A stretch of 64,000 nt of DNA, from assembly GCF_030269325.1 (NCBI RefSeq), contig NZ_BSTD01000009.1, forward strand, positions 124,001 to 188,000, in the 5' to 3' direction. Position numbers and translations under genes: made by a program. The notes beneath the pieces were generated by a model. The model had not been told where the DNA came from. It saw nothing but the letters and a program-made list of their open reading frames with translations, and ran no database searches. The DNA comes from Amycolatopsis sp. NBRC 101858 (GTDB lineage Bacteria; Actinomycetota; Actinomycetes; Mycobacteriales; Pseudonocardiaceae). Below, piece by piece: positions 28,837-36,435 of this stretch; the first letter of the stretch is position 1, and each line of letters starts with the position of its first letter.

Positions 28837-29654
28837 CAGTCGGTCAGGGGCAGCACGAGCTGCGGCTTGGCGATGTGGTGGTCCTCCCGCAACGGCTTCA
28901 CGGCCGTCCCGATCGCGAAGAACTCCGTCGTGTGCCCGCCCCAGCGGTGCGGCAGCGACAGCAGCTGCACGCCGACGATGCCCTCCGCCTCCAGCTGCTC
29001 GGCTTCCGCCTGCATCCGGGACATCGCGAGCTCGCGCGCGTCGTACAGCGCCTCGGTGTACTGCGGGATCTCGACGTTCTGGCCGATGTTGCCCATCATC
29101 TGCCGGAACCGCTGGTGCGCGATGTGGTAGACGCACGTGCCCATCACCATGCCGAGCGGCGCGTAGCCGGCCTGCACCAGTGTCCAGAAGTCCTGCCCGG
29201 ACAGGTCCGAGGTGAACGGCTTCCCGGTGTTGTTGCGCCATTCGCCGGGTTCGTCGGCCTTCACCGCGGTGCCGACGGCGATGAACTCGGCCAGGTCGCT
29301 GCCGAACTCCTTGAACTCGATCTCCAGGCGGACCGCGACGATCCCGTCGGCGCCGAGGACGTCCGCCTCCGCCTCCATCCGGGACATCGCGAGCTCGCGG
29401 GCGTGGTACATCGCCTGCGAAAGCCGGTCCATCTCCTGGTTCTTGCTCCACCGTCCCATCTGGAACCCGACGTGGTAGATGCTCGAGCCGAGCACGAGCC
29501 CGAGCGGCCGGAACCCGGCTTCGCGCACGAGGAGGAACTCGTTGACGCTCAGGTCGGACGTGAACAGGCTGGTCTTCTGGCCCGGCCGCATCTCGGCGAG
29601 CCGGCGCATCGCATCCTCGGGGATGTGCTGCGCGGCGGGATCCGCGGTGGTCAC
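28836..29654 (-). CDS. Tandem YbjQ/heavy-metal-binding-domain protein
   Basis: A 272-residue protein with two copies of a YbjQ-like domain (about 25-135 and 145-260). Each contains an MxRMxAEAxxLxAxGIVxVxL segment: MSRMEAEADVLGADGIVAVR and MSRMQAEAEQLEAEGIVGVQ. YbjQ domains form pentameric rings and are annotated heavy-metal-binding, though real function is uncertain. GTG 29654 follows AGGAGG. It is 9 bp downstream of another member of the family and coupled to the hypothetical gene below. Confidence 0.85.
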   Translation of the reverse strand: MTTADPAAQHIPEDAMRRLAEMRPGQKTSLFTSDLSVNEFLLVREAGFRPLGLVLGSSIYHVGFQMGRWSKNQEMDRLSQAMYHARELAMSRMEAEADVLGADGIVAVRLEIEFKEFGSDLAEFIAVGTAVKADEPGEWRNNTGKPFTSDLSGQDFWTLVQAGYAPLGMVMGTCVYHIAHQRFRQMMGNIGQNVEIPQYTEALYDARELAMSRMQAEAEQLEAEGIVGVQLLSLPHRWGGHTTEFFAIGTAVKPLREDHHIAKPQLVLPLTD

Positions 29655-29663
29655 GAGGCCTCC

Positions 29664-30461
29664 TCAGGAACGGTTCAACGGCAGGATCTTGAGCGCGCTG
29701 GTCGGGGCGGCGCGGCCTTCGTGGAAGCGGGCGATCGCGGTGCCGGTCACGGTGGCGATGCCGGCCACCGCGACCTCCTGCACCGGCCACGTCCGCAGCG
29801 TCATGCCCGAGACGATGCCGCCGTCGGCGCCGCAGTCGCGGATCGCGCGGGCGAACTCCGCCCGCGCCGCGCCGCGGACCTCGGTGACGACCTTCGTCGG
29901 CGCGTCGACTTCGGTGTTCCCGGCCAGCGGGTTGACCTGGTACTGCATGTTGTAGTCGAACTGGGCACGTCCGGCGACGCCGACCGCCATCCGCACGGGG
30001 ACCCAGCCGGCCTGCATCAGCTTGCCGACGTCCTGGCCGGGCAGGTCGGTGGTGAACAGGCGGCGCGGGCGCTGGCCGGTTTCGGCGCGGACGGCCGTGC
30101 CGAGGGCGGTGAACTCCTGCATCACGTCGTCGAGCGCGGTGATGGTGACCTTGATGCCGAGGACGCCGTCGGCGCCGAGGGCGGTGGCTTCCTGCCCGAG
30201 CCGGTCGAGCGCGGTCGCGTAGCCCTGGCGCAGCATGCCCGAGAGCAGCTTGACCTGGTCGCCGGCCCACGCGGCCGGCCCGGTCCAGCCGACCTGCTGC
30301 ACGACGCAGCCCATGACCTCGCCGACGGCGCTGAACCCGGCCACTTCGGCCCCGACGGCGCCGGGCACGGTGAGCAGCGACGTCTTCAGCCCGGACGAGG
30401 CATAGCGCTCGACACGAGCCCGCGCGACGGGCGGCAGGCCACGACCGTCCCACTCGGGCAC
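29664..30461 (-). CDS. YbjQ-like two-domain protein (paralogue 2)
   Basis: A 265-residue protein beginning PEWDGRGLPPVARARVERYA. The YbjQ-type element ALDRLGQEATALGADGVLGI is near residue 85 and a second appears near 200 (AIRDCGADGGIVSGM). SLLTVPGAVGAEVAGFSAVGEVMGCVVQQ is almost identical to a stretch in the paralogue at 30963. GTG 30461 follows AAGGAGG. No signal peptide. The 501-bp gap upstream holds a minisatellite. Confidence 0.83.
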   Translation of the reverse strand: MPEWDGRGLPPVARARVERYASSGLKTSLLTVPGAVGAEVAGFSAVGEVMGCVVQQVGWTGPAAWAGDQVKLLSGMLRQGYATALDRLGQEATALGADGVLGIKVTITALDDVMQEFTALGTAVRAETGQRPRRLFTTDLPGQDVGKLMQAGWVPVRMAVGVAGRAQFDYNMQYQVNPLAGNTEVDAPTKVVTEVRGAARAEFARAIRDCGADGGIVSGMTLRTWPVQEVAVAGIATVTGTAIARFHEGRAAPTSALKILPLNRS

Positions 30462-30589
30462 TGGCTGACCTCCTTCGCCGGGACTTTCGCTTCCATCGTG
30501 GCACGGATCCACACGACCGGGCGGCGCACGCGGGGCGATCAACGGGGTATGTCCGGAAGGTCCGATCGCGACGACGTGAGGCCGGACAC

Positions 30590-30757
30590 GGCTGGCGGCG
30601 CGGGTGGGTTGCGGTGGCGCGAGGCTGGCGGCGCGGGTGGGGTTGCGGTGGCGCGAGGCTGGCGGCGCGGGTGGGGTTGCGGTGGCGCGAGGCTGGCGGC
30701 GCGGGTGGGGTTGCGGTGGCGCGAGGCTGGCGGCGCGAGCGGATTGCGGTGGCGCGA
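30590..30757 (+). repeat. Minisatellite: five tandem 33-34-bp units
   Basis: Units start at 30590, 30623, 30657, 30691 and 30725; the second to fourth are identical 34-mers beginning GGCTGGCGGCGCGGGTGGGG. More degenerate copies (GCGAGGC, GGTTGCG) continue to about 30890. It fills the gap 30462-30962 between two YbjQ-like paralogues. I see no gene in it. Confidence 0.92.
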
Positions 30758-30962
30758 GGCTGGCGGCTTGGGCCAGGTTGGGGTGGTGCGGCCCGAGGCG
30801 CGGGCGGGTTGAGCAGCGCACGCCCGGCGGGCGCGGCCGGGTTGCGGCGGCGCGAGGCCGACGGCGTGGGCAGGTTGCGACGCGAGGCCACCCGCGCGAG
30901 CGGCGGCCGACGGGCGACGGTCCGGTGCAAAGCGCGCAGCCATGCCGGGGAGCCGCCGGTTG

Positions 30963-31685
30963 TCACCGCCCTGCACCCGGCGAATCCCCGTCCAGCGGCA
31001 ACACCGGAAGCGACACCGTCGGCGCAGGACCGGCGCCGAACCGGGCCACCGCCGTGCCGAATACGCTCGCCACCGCCGTTGCTCCCGTGCGGCCGAGGGG
31101 CCACGCCCGCAACGTCGTCGATGTCACCAACCCGCCGTCCGCTCCCGACTCGCGCACCGCAGCCAGGAACTCCGCCCGGGCCGCTGCTCGGACTTGCGTC
31201 ACCAGGTCGGTCGGCACCGGCGCCTCCGTGCCCGGGCGGGACGTCATCGCGATGTCGAACGCCGTTGCTCCGTCGATGCCGATCGCCAGCGTCACCGGGA
31301 CCCAGCCCGCCAGCATCAGCTTTGCCACGTCCGGACCCGGCAACCCCGTCGTGAACGGCCGCGGCGGGCGAACCCCTCTGAGCGCGCGCACCGCCGTGCC
31401 CAGGACCGTGAACTCGTGGAGCGCCGCGCTCACCCGGGTCACCGTGCAGCCGATGGCCAGGACACCGTCCGCGCCGAGCGCGACAGCCTCCTCCCGCAGC
31501 CGGTCCAGCGCTGTCGCGTAGCCGCGGCGCAGGCCCGATGTCACGTCCTCGTGCCGCGACACCACGCAACCCATCACCTCACCGATCGGCCGCAGCCCCA
31601 CCGCTTCGGCGCCGACCGCGCCCGGCACCGACAGCAGCGACGTCCGCAGTCCCGACGCCGTGTACCGGCCGGCGCGCGGGTGCAC
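30963..31685 (-). CDS. YbjQ-like two-domain protein (paralogue 3)
   Basis: A 240-residue paralogue of the 29664 gene product, sharing SGLRTSLLSVPGAVGAEAVG and a GYATALDRLREEAVALGADG YbjQ element. GTG 31685 shares its G with the TAG stop of the upstream PfkB kinase (TAGTG), so translation is coupled to the kinase. No membrane segment or signal. Function unknown; coupling suggests a role in the kinase's pathway or simply shared expression. Confidence 0.82.
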   Translation of the reverse strand: MHPRAGRYTASGLRTSLLSVPGAVGAEAVGLRPIGEVMGCVVSRHEDVTSGLRRGYATALDRLREEAVALGADGVLAIGCTVTRVSAALHEFTVLGTAVRALRGVRPPRPFTTGLPGPDVAKLMLAGWVPVTLAIGIDGATAFDIAMTSRPGTEAPVPTDLVTQVRAAARAEFLAAVRESGADGGLVTSTTLRAWPLGRTGATAVASVFGTAVARFGAGPAPTVSLPVLPLDGDSPGAGR

Positions 31686-32710
31686 TAGCGCCAGCTGTCG
31701 TCGCCGAAGCCGAGCGTCACCGGGCCTCGGCGGGACGTCTCGGCGATGGTCTCCGCGGGCAGGACGTCGTCGAGGAACGCGTAGTCCGGACGCCGGTTCC
31801 GCGCGTGCCACTCCGCGATCTCGTGCCAGCCCGGGGCGGCCAGCGCGCCGCCGAAGTGCTGGACCGACAGGCCGGCCGTGAGACCGGCGAACCGCAGCCG
31901 GTCCGCCAGTGGCCAGCCGGTCAGGGTCGCCGCGACGAACCCCGCGCCGAAGACGTCGCCCGCGCCGGTCGCGTCGAGCACGTTCACCGGCAGCGCGGGG
32001 ATGTCCGCCGTCTCGCCCGTGGTGCCGTCGACGGCCAGCACCCCGGCCGCGCCGCGGGTGATCACCGCGACCGGCACGAGGTCGGCGAGCGCCGCCAACG
32101 CCGCTTCCGGGGTGTCCGTGCGGGTGTAGCGCATCGCTTCGACGTCGTTGGGCAGGAACGCGTGGCAGCACGCCAGCTGCTCGAGCAGCGCCGCCGACCA
32201 CGCCTCCGACGGGTCCCAGCCGACGTCGGCGAACACGAGACTGCCGGCCTGGTGCGCGGTGTGGACCCAGTCGGCCGTGTCGAGGCCGATGTGCGCGACG
32301 GTCGCGCGGCTCGGCGGCGGCGAGCCGGCCAGCTCGGCGACCGGGACGGGCGGCGGATGGCCGTGCGTGACCATCGCCCGGTCACCGGCGTAGGCGAGGG
32401 AGACGGTCACGGGGGAGTGCCACTCCGGGAACCGCCGCGACCGCGACAGGTCGATGTGCTCCTGCGAAAGCACGTCCCAGCAGTAGCGCCCGTAGACGTC
32501 GGTGCCGAACGCCGCCGCCAGCGACGTCCGCAGGCCGAGACGGCTCAGCGCCACCGCGAAGTTCGCGATGCCGCCCGGCCCTGAGCCCATGCCGCCCGTC
32601 CACACCTCCGTGCCCGGCTCGGGTGGTCCTTCGAGCCCGGTGAAGACCAGGTCGAAGAACAGCAGGCCGGACAGGAAGACATCGATGTCGGGTGCGGACT
32701 CGGCCGGCAC
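31685..32710 (-). CDS. PfkB-family carbohydrate kinase
   Basis: A 341-residue ribokinase-type sugar or nucleoside kinase. Signature 1 GPGGIANFAVALSRLG is at residues 44-59 and signature 2 DATGAGDVFGAGF at 246-258, with catalytic base Asp252. GTG 32710 follows GGAGG. It is divergent from a DeoR regulator and GH4 glycosidase, which suggests a joint sugar pathway, and is coupled to a YbjQ-like gene downstream. The exact sugar is not readable. Confidence 0.92.
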   Translation of the reverse strand: MPAESAPDIDVFLSGLLFFDLVFTGLEGPPEPGTEVWTGGMGSGPGGIANFAVALSRLGLRTSLAAAFGTDVYGRYCWDVLSQEHIDLSRSRRFPEWHSPVTVSLAYAGDRAMVTHGHPPPVPVAELAGSPPPSRATVAHIGLDTADWVHTAHQAGSLVFADVGWDPSEAWSAALLEQLACCHAFLPNDVEAMRYTRTDTPEAALAALADLVPVAVITRGAAGVLAVDGTTGETADIPALPVNVLDATGAGDVFGAGFVAATLTGWPLADRLRFAGLTAGLSVQHFGGALAAPGWHEIAEWHARNRRPDYAFLDDVLPAETIAETSRRGPVTLGFGDDSWR

Positions 32711-32730
32711 GGGCGCCTCCGGGGATCGAG

Positions 32731-32772
32731 GATGCGCACGAGCGTGCTTCAGGTGCGCGGAATGCGCAAGAG
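32731..32772. promoter_or_regulatory. Directly repeated DeoR operator candidates
   Basis: GATGCGCACGAG (32731-32742) and AATGCGCAAGAG (32761-32772) are 30 bp apart, about three helical turns, and a further GACGCGCAAACTCG follows. They lie between the divergent PfkB and DeoR genes, the position expected for DeoR direct-repeat sites. Confidence 0.6.
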
Positions 32773-32823
32773 ACGCGCAAACTCGATCGCCAGGTGAACG
32801 AGTTTGACTGCTATCGTCCCGGC

Positions 32824-33567
32824 ATGCTGCCCCAGCGTCGCCACGAGCTGATCCTCCGGGCCCTCCGCGCGGAGGGCCCGGCGCCGGTCGGCGTGCTGGC
32901 CGAACGGCTCGGCGTCAGCCAGGCGACCGTGCGCCGCGACCTGGTGCAGCTCGACCGCGAGGGCCGGTTGACCCGCGTCTACGGCGGGGCGATGGCAGCC
33001 GACGACGAGCCGTTCGCGCGCGTGGCCGCCGAGCGGGCCGACGACAAGGACGCCGTCGCCCGGCGCGCGGCCGGCCTGGTCGCCGACGGCGACACCGTGC
33101 TCCTCGACATCGGCACCACCGCGCACCGGCTGGCGCGGCACCTGCGCGACCGCGCGCTGACCGTGATCACCAGCAGCCTCGCGGTCTACGACGAGCTGAA
33201 GGACGCCGACGACGTCCAGCTCGTGCTGCTCGGGGGCGTGGTCCGGCGCAGCTATCACTCGATGGTGGGATTCCTGACCGAGGACGCGCTGCGCCAGGTG
33301 CACGCCGACACGGTCTTCCTCGGCACGAGCGGCATCCGCTGCGACGGCCACGTGATGGACTCGACGGTCGTCGAGGTGCCGGTCAAGCGCGCGATGGTCG
33401 CCGCGGGCGACCGCGTGGTGCTGCTCGCCGACGCGGGCAAGTTCCCGGGCACCGGCCTGGCCCGGGTCTGCGGGCCGGACGCGCTCGACGTCGTCGTCAC
33501 GAGTCCCGGGGCCGACGAGCCGACGTGCTCGGCGCTGCGCGAGGCCGGGGTCGAGGTGCTGCGGTGA
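32824..33567 (+). CDS. DeoR-family sugar-operon regulator
   Basis: A 247-residue DeoR-type repressor. The N-terminal helix-turn-helix LAERLGVSQATVRRDLVQLD (about 25-44) ends in the family RVYGG. The C-terminal sensor domain has DIGTTAHRLARHL, a phosphosugar-isomerase-like fold that binds a sugar phosphate, and FLGTSGI. The GH4 gene downstream overlaps its stop by GTGA. It probably represses both this operon and the divergent kinase. Confidence 0.93.
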   Translation: MLPQRRHELILRALRAEGPAPVGVLAERLGVSQATVRRDLVQLDREGRLTRVYGGAMAADDEPFARVAAERADDKDAVARRAAGLVADGDTVLLDIGTTAHRLARHLRDRALTVITSSLAVYDELKDADDVQLVLLGGVVRRSYHSMVGFLTEDALRQVHADTVFLGTSGIRCDGHVMDSTVVEVPVKRAMVAAGDRVVLLADAGKFPGTGLARVCGPDALDVVVTSPGADEPTCSALREAGVEVLR

Positions 33568-34844
33568 GACTGGCGATCCTCGGCGGCGGCGGGTTCCGCG
33601 TGCCGCTCGTGCACGGCGCGTTGCTGACCGGCGGCGGGGTCACCGAGCTGGTCCTGCACGACGTCGAACCCGGCCGGCTCAGCGCGATCGAACGCGTTCT
33701 CGCCGAGCAGGCCGCCGGCGCGAAGGCAGCGCCGCGGGTGCGGACCACCACCGATCTCGCCGACGCACTGTCCGATATGGACTTCGTGTTCTCCGCCATC
33801 CGCGTCGGCGGGCTGCGCGGCCGCCGTCTCGACGAGCAGATCGCGCACGCGGAAGGCGTACTGGGCCAGGAAACCGTCGGCGCCGGCGGGATCGCCTACG
33901 GGCTGCGGACGGTCCCGGTCGCCGTCGAGCTCGCGCGCACGATCGCCGAGCTGGCGCCGAAGGCGTGGGTCATCAACTTCACCAACCCCGCCGGGATGGT
34001 CACCGAGGCGATGGCCGCGCACCTCGGCGGCCGGGTGCTCGGCATCTGCGACTCGCCGGTGGGGCTGTGCCGCCGCGTCGCGCGGGCGCTGGGGATCGAC
34101 CCGGCGACGGCGTGGTTCGACTACGCCGGCCTCAACCACCTCGGCTGGCTGCGCGCGGTCCGCGTCGGCGGCGAGGACGTCCTGCCGCGACTATTGGCCG
34201 ACACCGATGCGCTGGAGTCGTTCGAGGAGGGCAAGCTGTTCGGCGCGGACTGGCTGCGTGCCCTCGGCGCCCTGCCCAACGAGTACCTGCACTATTACTA
34301 TTTCGCGCGCGAAGCCAGGAGCCCGCAGTCGCGCGGCGCCCAGCTGCTGGAGCAGCAACGCGGTTTCTACGCGGAACCTTCGCTGGCGTCGTGGGAACGC
34401 ACGCGCCTGGAGCGCGAAGCGACGTACATGGCCGAGACGCGCGAAGGCGAGCGTGACGATCTCGAAGGCGGCGGCTACGAGAAGGTCGCGCTCGCGTTGA
34501 TGCGGGCCATCGCGTACGGCGAACGCACGACGCTGATCCTCAACGTCCGCAACGGATCCGCGCTCCCGGGCGTGCCGGCCGACGCGGTCGTCGAAGTGCC
34601 GTGCGTCATCGACGCGAACGGTGCCCGGCCGCTCGCCGCCGCGCCGCTCGCCGAGCACGCGCTGGGCCTGGTGACGGCGGTCAAGGCCGTCGAACGCGCG
34701 ACGATCGAAGCCGCGACGACGGGTTCGCGCGAGGCCGCGTTGCGGGCGTTCGCGCTGCACCCGCTGGTCGATTCGGTCTCCGTGGCGCGGCGGCTGCTCG
34801 ACGCCTACGCCGCCGCGCACCCGGAACTCGCTTACCTGGCTTAG
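33564..34844 (+). CDS. GH4 family 6-phospho-glycosidase (NAD+ and Mn2+ dependent)
   Basis: A 426-residue glycoside hydrolase family 4 enzyme, likely 6-phospho-beta-glucosidase. NAD-binding GGGGFRVPLVHGAL (residues 7-20), NFTNPAGMVTEA (138-149), metal ligands Cys162 in ICDSPVG and His192 in NHLGWL are intact. The family cleaves phosphorylated disaccharides by a redox-elimination mechanism in the cytoplasm. GTG 33564 overlaps the DeoR stop. No PTS is adjacent, although a mannose-type PTS lies 23 kb away. Confidence 0.92.
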   Translation: MRLAILGGGGFRVPLVHGALLTGGGVTELVLHDVEPGRLSAIERVLAEQAAGAKAAPRVRTTTDLADALSDMDFVFSAIRVGGLRGRRLDEQIAHAEGVLGQETVGAGGIAYGLRTVPVAVELARTIAELAPKAWVINFTNPAGMVTEAMAAHLGGRVLGICDSPVGLCRRVARALGIDPATAWFDYAGLNHLGWLRAVRVGGEDVLPRLLADTDALESFEEGKLFGADWLRALGALPNEYLHYYYFAREARSPQSRGAQLLEQQRGFYAEPSLASWERTRLEREATYMAETREGERDDLEGGGYEKVALALMRAIAYGERTTLILNVRNGSALPGVPADAVVEVPCVIDANGARPLAAAPLAEHALGLVTAVKAVERATIEAATTGSREAALRAFALHPLVDSVSVARRLLDAYAAAHPELAYLA

Positions 34845-35566
34845 GAAATCTCGCGCAGGAGCGGGGCCAATCGACGGGCCAGGTCGTCGTCGACCGACTC
34901 GATTTCGCCGAGGAAGAGTTCCGTGACGGCCCGGAACGGCCCGCCGAGGTCGTCGAGCCCGCGGACGAGCGTGGCCTCGAAAGGCGAGGTCACCGAAGCG
35001 GGCAGCTGGTCCAGGCCGCGGCCCTCGACGGCGGGCACGCCGTGGCGCAGGCAGGCCAGGCTCAGCGTGAACTCCCGGACCCGGCCGATCATGTACTCGG
35101 CCTGCCAGCCGCGGCCGCGTTCGATGCTCGACCGCGCGTGCAACGCGTGCAGCCAGGCCAGGTCGATCCACCGCCGCGCGTCCGGTGGCGGCGACTGCGG
35201 GCGATCCTGCGGCTTGCCGAACAGCAGCCGGAACTTCGGCGTGGTCGCGCCGAAGTCCGCTTCCGGCCAGAACGCCAGGTCGACCTGCAACGTGTTCGCC
35301 AGCAGGAAAACGCGGAACACGGTCCGTTCGAACACGACGTCCATGTGGTGCACCGCGCCGTGCTCGCGGTACATCCGCGTGGTGAAGTCCGCGAGCACCG
35401 GCTCGGGCTCGCCGGCGACGGCGAACGCGAGGTCGATGTCCGACCACGCGTCTTCGGCGTCGAGCGCGGCCGAGCCGGTGAGCGCGGCGCCGGTGACGCG
35501 CTCGTCCGACCGGGCCGCCTCGACCAGGGCGTCGCGGAGCAGGTTCCGATCCCCCGAAGTGAACAT
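34841..35566 (-). CDS. Nucleotidyltransferase-domain protein
   Basis: A 241-residue protein with the polymerase-beta-like nucleotidyltransferase motif GSAALDAEDAWSDIDLAF (about residues 32-49) followed by HHMDVVFERTVFRV, and a helical C-terminal half. Related proteins adenylylate small molecules such as aminoglycosides, but the substrate is unclear. ATG 35566 has a weak upstream GGGG. Its stop overlaps the convergent GH4 stop by four bases, so no terminator separates them. Confidence 0.85.
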   Translation of the reverse strand: MFTSGDRNLLRDALVEAARSDERVTGAALTGSAALDAEDAWSDIDLAFAVAGEPEPVLADFTTRMYREHGAVHHMDVVFERTVFRVFLLANTLQVDLAFWPEADFGATTPKFRLLFGKPQDRPQSPPPDARRWIDLAWLHALHARSSIERGRGWQAEYMIGRVREFTLSLACLRHGVPAVEGRGLDQLPASVTSPFEATLVRGLDDLGGPFRAVTELFLGEIESVDDDLARRLAPLLREIS

Positions 35567-35576
35567 GATCCCCAGG

Positions 35577-36275
35577 CTAGACCGCGGTGAACTCCGCTTC
35601 CGCGTCTTTGCGCTCGACGTAGAGCGACCACGCCTTGTCGGCGATGACGTCCGGGTCGAGGGTGCCCACCGCGAAGCCCTGGTCCTGCTTGGTGAACTCG
35701 CGGTGGATGTCGCCGCGGTCGATGAGGCCGCCGATCGTCAGCGCGCCCGCGTAGACGCCGGTTTCGCGCAGGGCCGCGTTCAGCGTCAGGACGTACATGC
35801 GCAGCGCCGCCGACGCCGGTGCCAGGGTGCCGAGCATCGGCATCGGGTACTTACCGCTCAGGCCGCCGGCGACGAGCAGTGACCCCGAGCCGCGCTCCAG
35901 CATGCCCGGCAGCACCGCCTCGACGAGCCGGGCCGCCGGGAACACGATCGACTCGAACGGCGCGCGCAGCGCTTCGGCGCCGGTCTCGGTCAGCGGTGCG
36001 GGACGGGGACCGGAGAGGTCCGCCGGGCCGAAGTACACCGTGTCGAGCTCGCCGGCTTCGTCCGTGATGCGCGCTAGAACAGCTTCCAGTTGAGCGGGGT
36101 CGGTCACGTCGGCCGCGTAGGTGTGGGTGGTCCCGCCCAGGGACTCCCGGTAGCTCGCATGCCGCGTGTCGGTGCGCGAGACCAGCGCCGTCGTGAAGCC
36201 TTCGCGGCCGAACCGGCGGGCGATCGACAGGCCGAGCCCCGGGCCGACCCCCAGGACGGCGATCACTTTGGACAA
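35577..36275 (-). CDS. SDR-fold oxidoreductase (TTG start)
   Basis: A 232-residue Rossmann-fold protein, SKVIAVLGVGPGLGLSIARR at the start. The usual YxxxK is not present (APASAALRMYVLTLNAAL in that region), so it is an atypical SDR. TTG 36275 lies four bases after AGGAGG on the minus strand and is preferred over GTG 36264. It ends 10 bp from the nucleotidyltransferase start on the same strand. A palindrome sits immediately upstream. Confidence 0.8.
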   Translation of the reverse strand: MSKVIAVLGVGPGLGLSIARRFGREGFTTALVSRTDTRHASYRESLGGTTHTYAADVTDPAQLEAVLARITDEAGELDTVYFGPADLSGPRPAPLTETGAEALRAPFESIVFPAARLVEAVLPGMLERGSGSLLVAGGLSGKYPMPMLGTLAPASAALRMYVLTLNAALRETGVYAGALTIGGLIDRGDIHREFTKQDQGFAVGTLDPDVIADKAWSLYVERKDAEAEFTAV

Positions 36276-36294
36276 AGGTCCTCCTCGGTTTAAA

Positions 36295-36310
36295 TTGAGA
36301 CTGATCTCAA
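36295..36310. promoter_or_regulatory. Palindromic operator TTGAGA-N4-TCTCAA
   Basis: TTGAGA (36295-36300) and TCTCAA (36305-36310) are perfect arms around CTGA in the 160-bp gap between the divergent SDR-fold gene and flavoprotein gene. It lies 20 bp upstream of the SDR start. The regulator is not encoded next door. Confidence 0.6.
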
Positions 36311-36435
36311 CTTAGTCAGAAGGTGAGGGTCCCGTCAACTTGCGTGGCGAATGTCGTCATGGGTTCGGACCAGTGGCCTACTGGGCTGCTCCAAGCGTGT
36401 AGAACCTGTTCCAGTTTCCGCAGTGGACCGACACG

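Noticed and set aside
30539..30976. Open frame with repeated ASRHRNP units over the 30590 minisatellite.
   Set aside because: 34-bp units rotate through frames, composition is unnatural, and no start signal is present.
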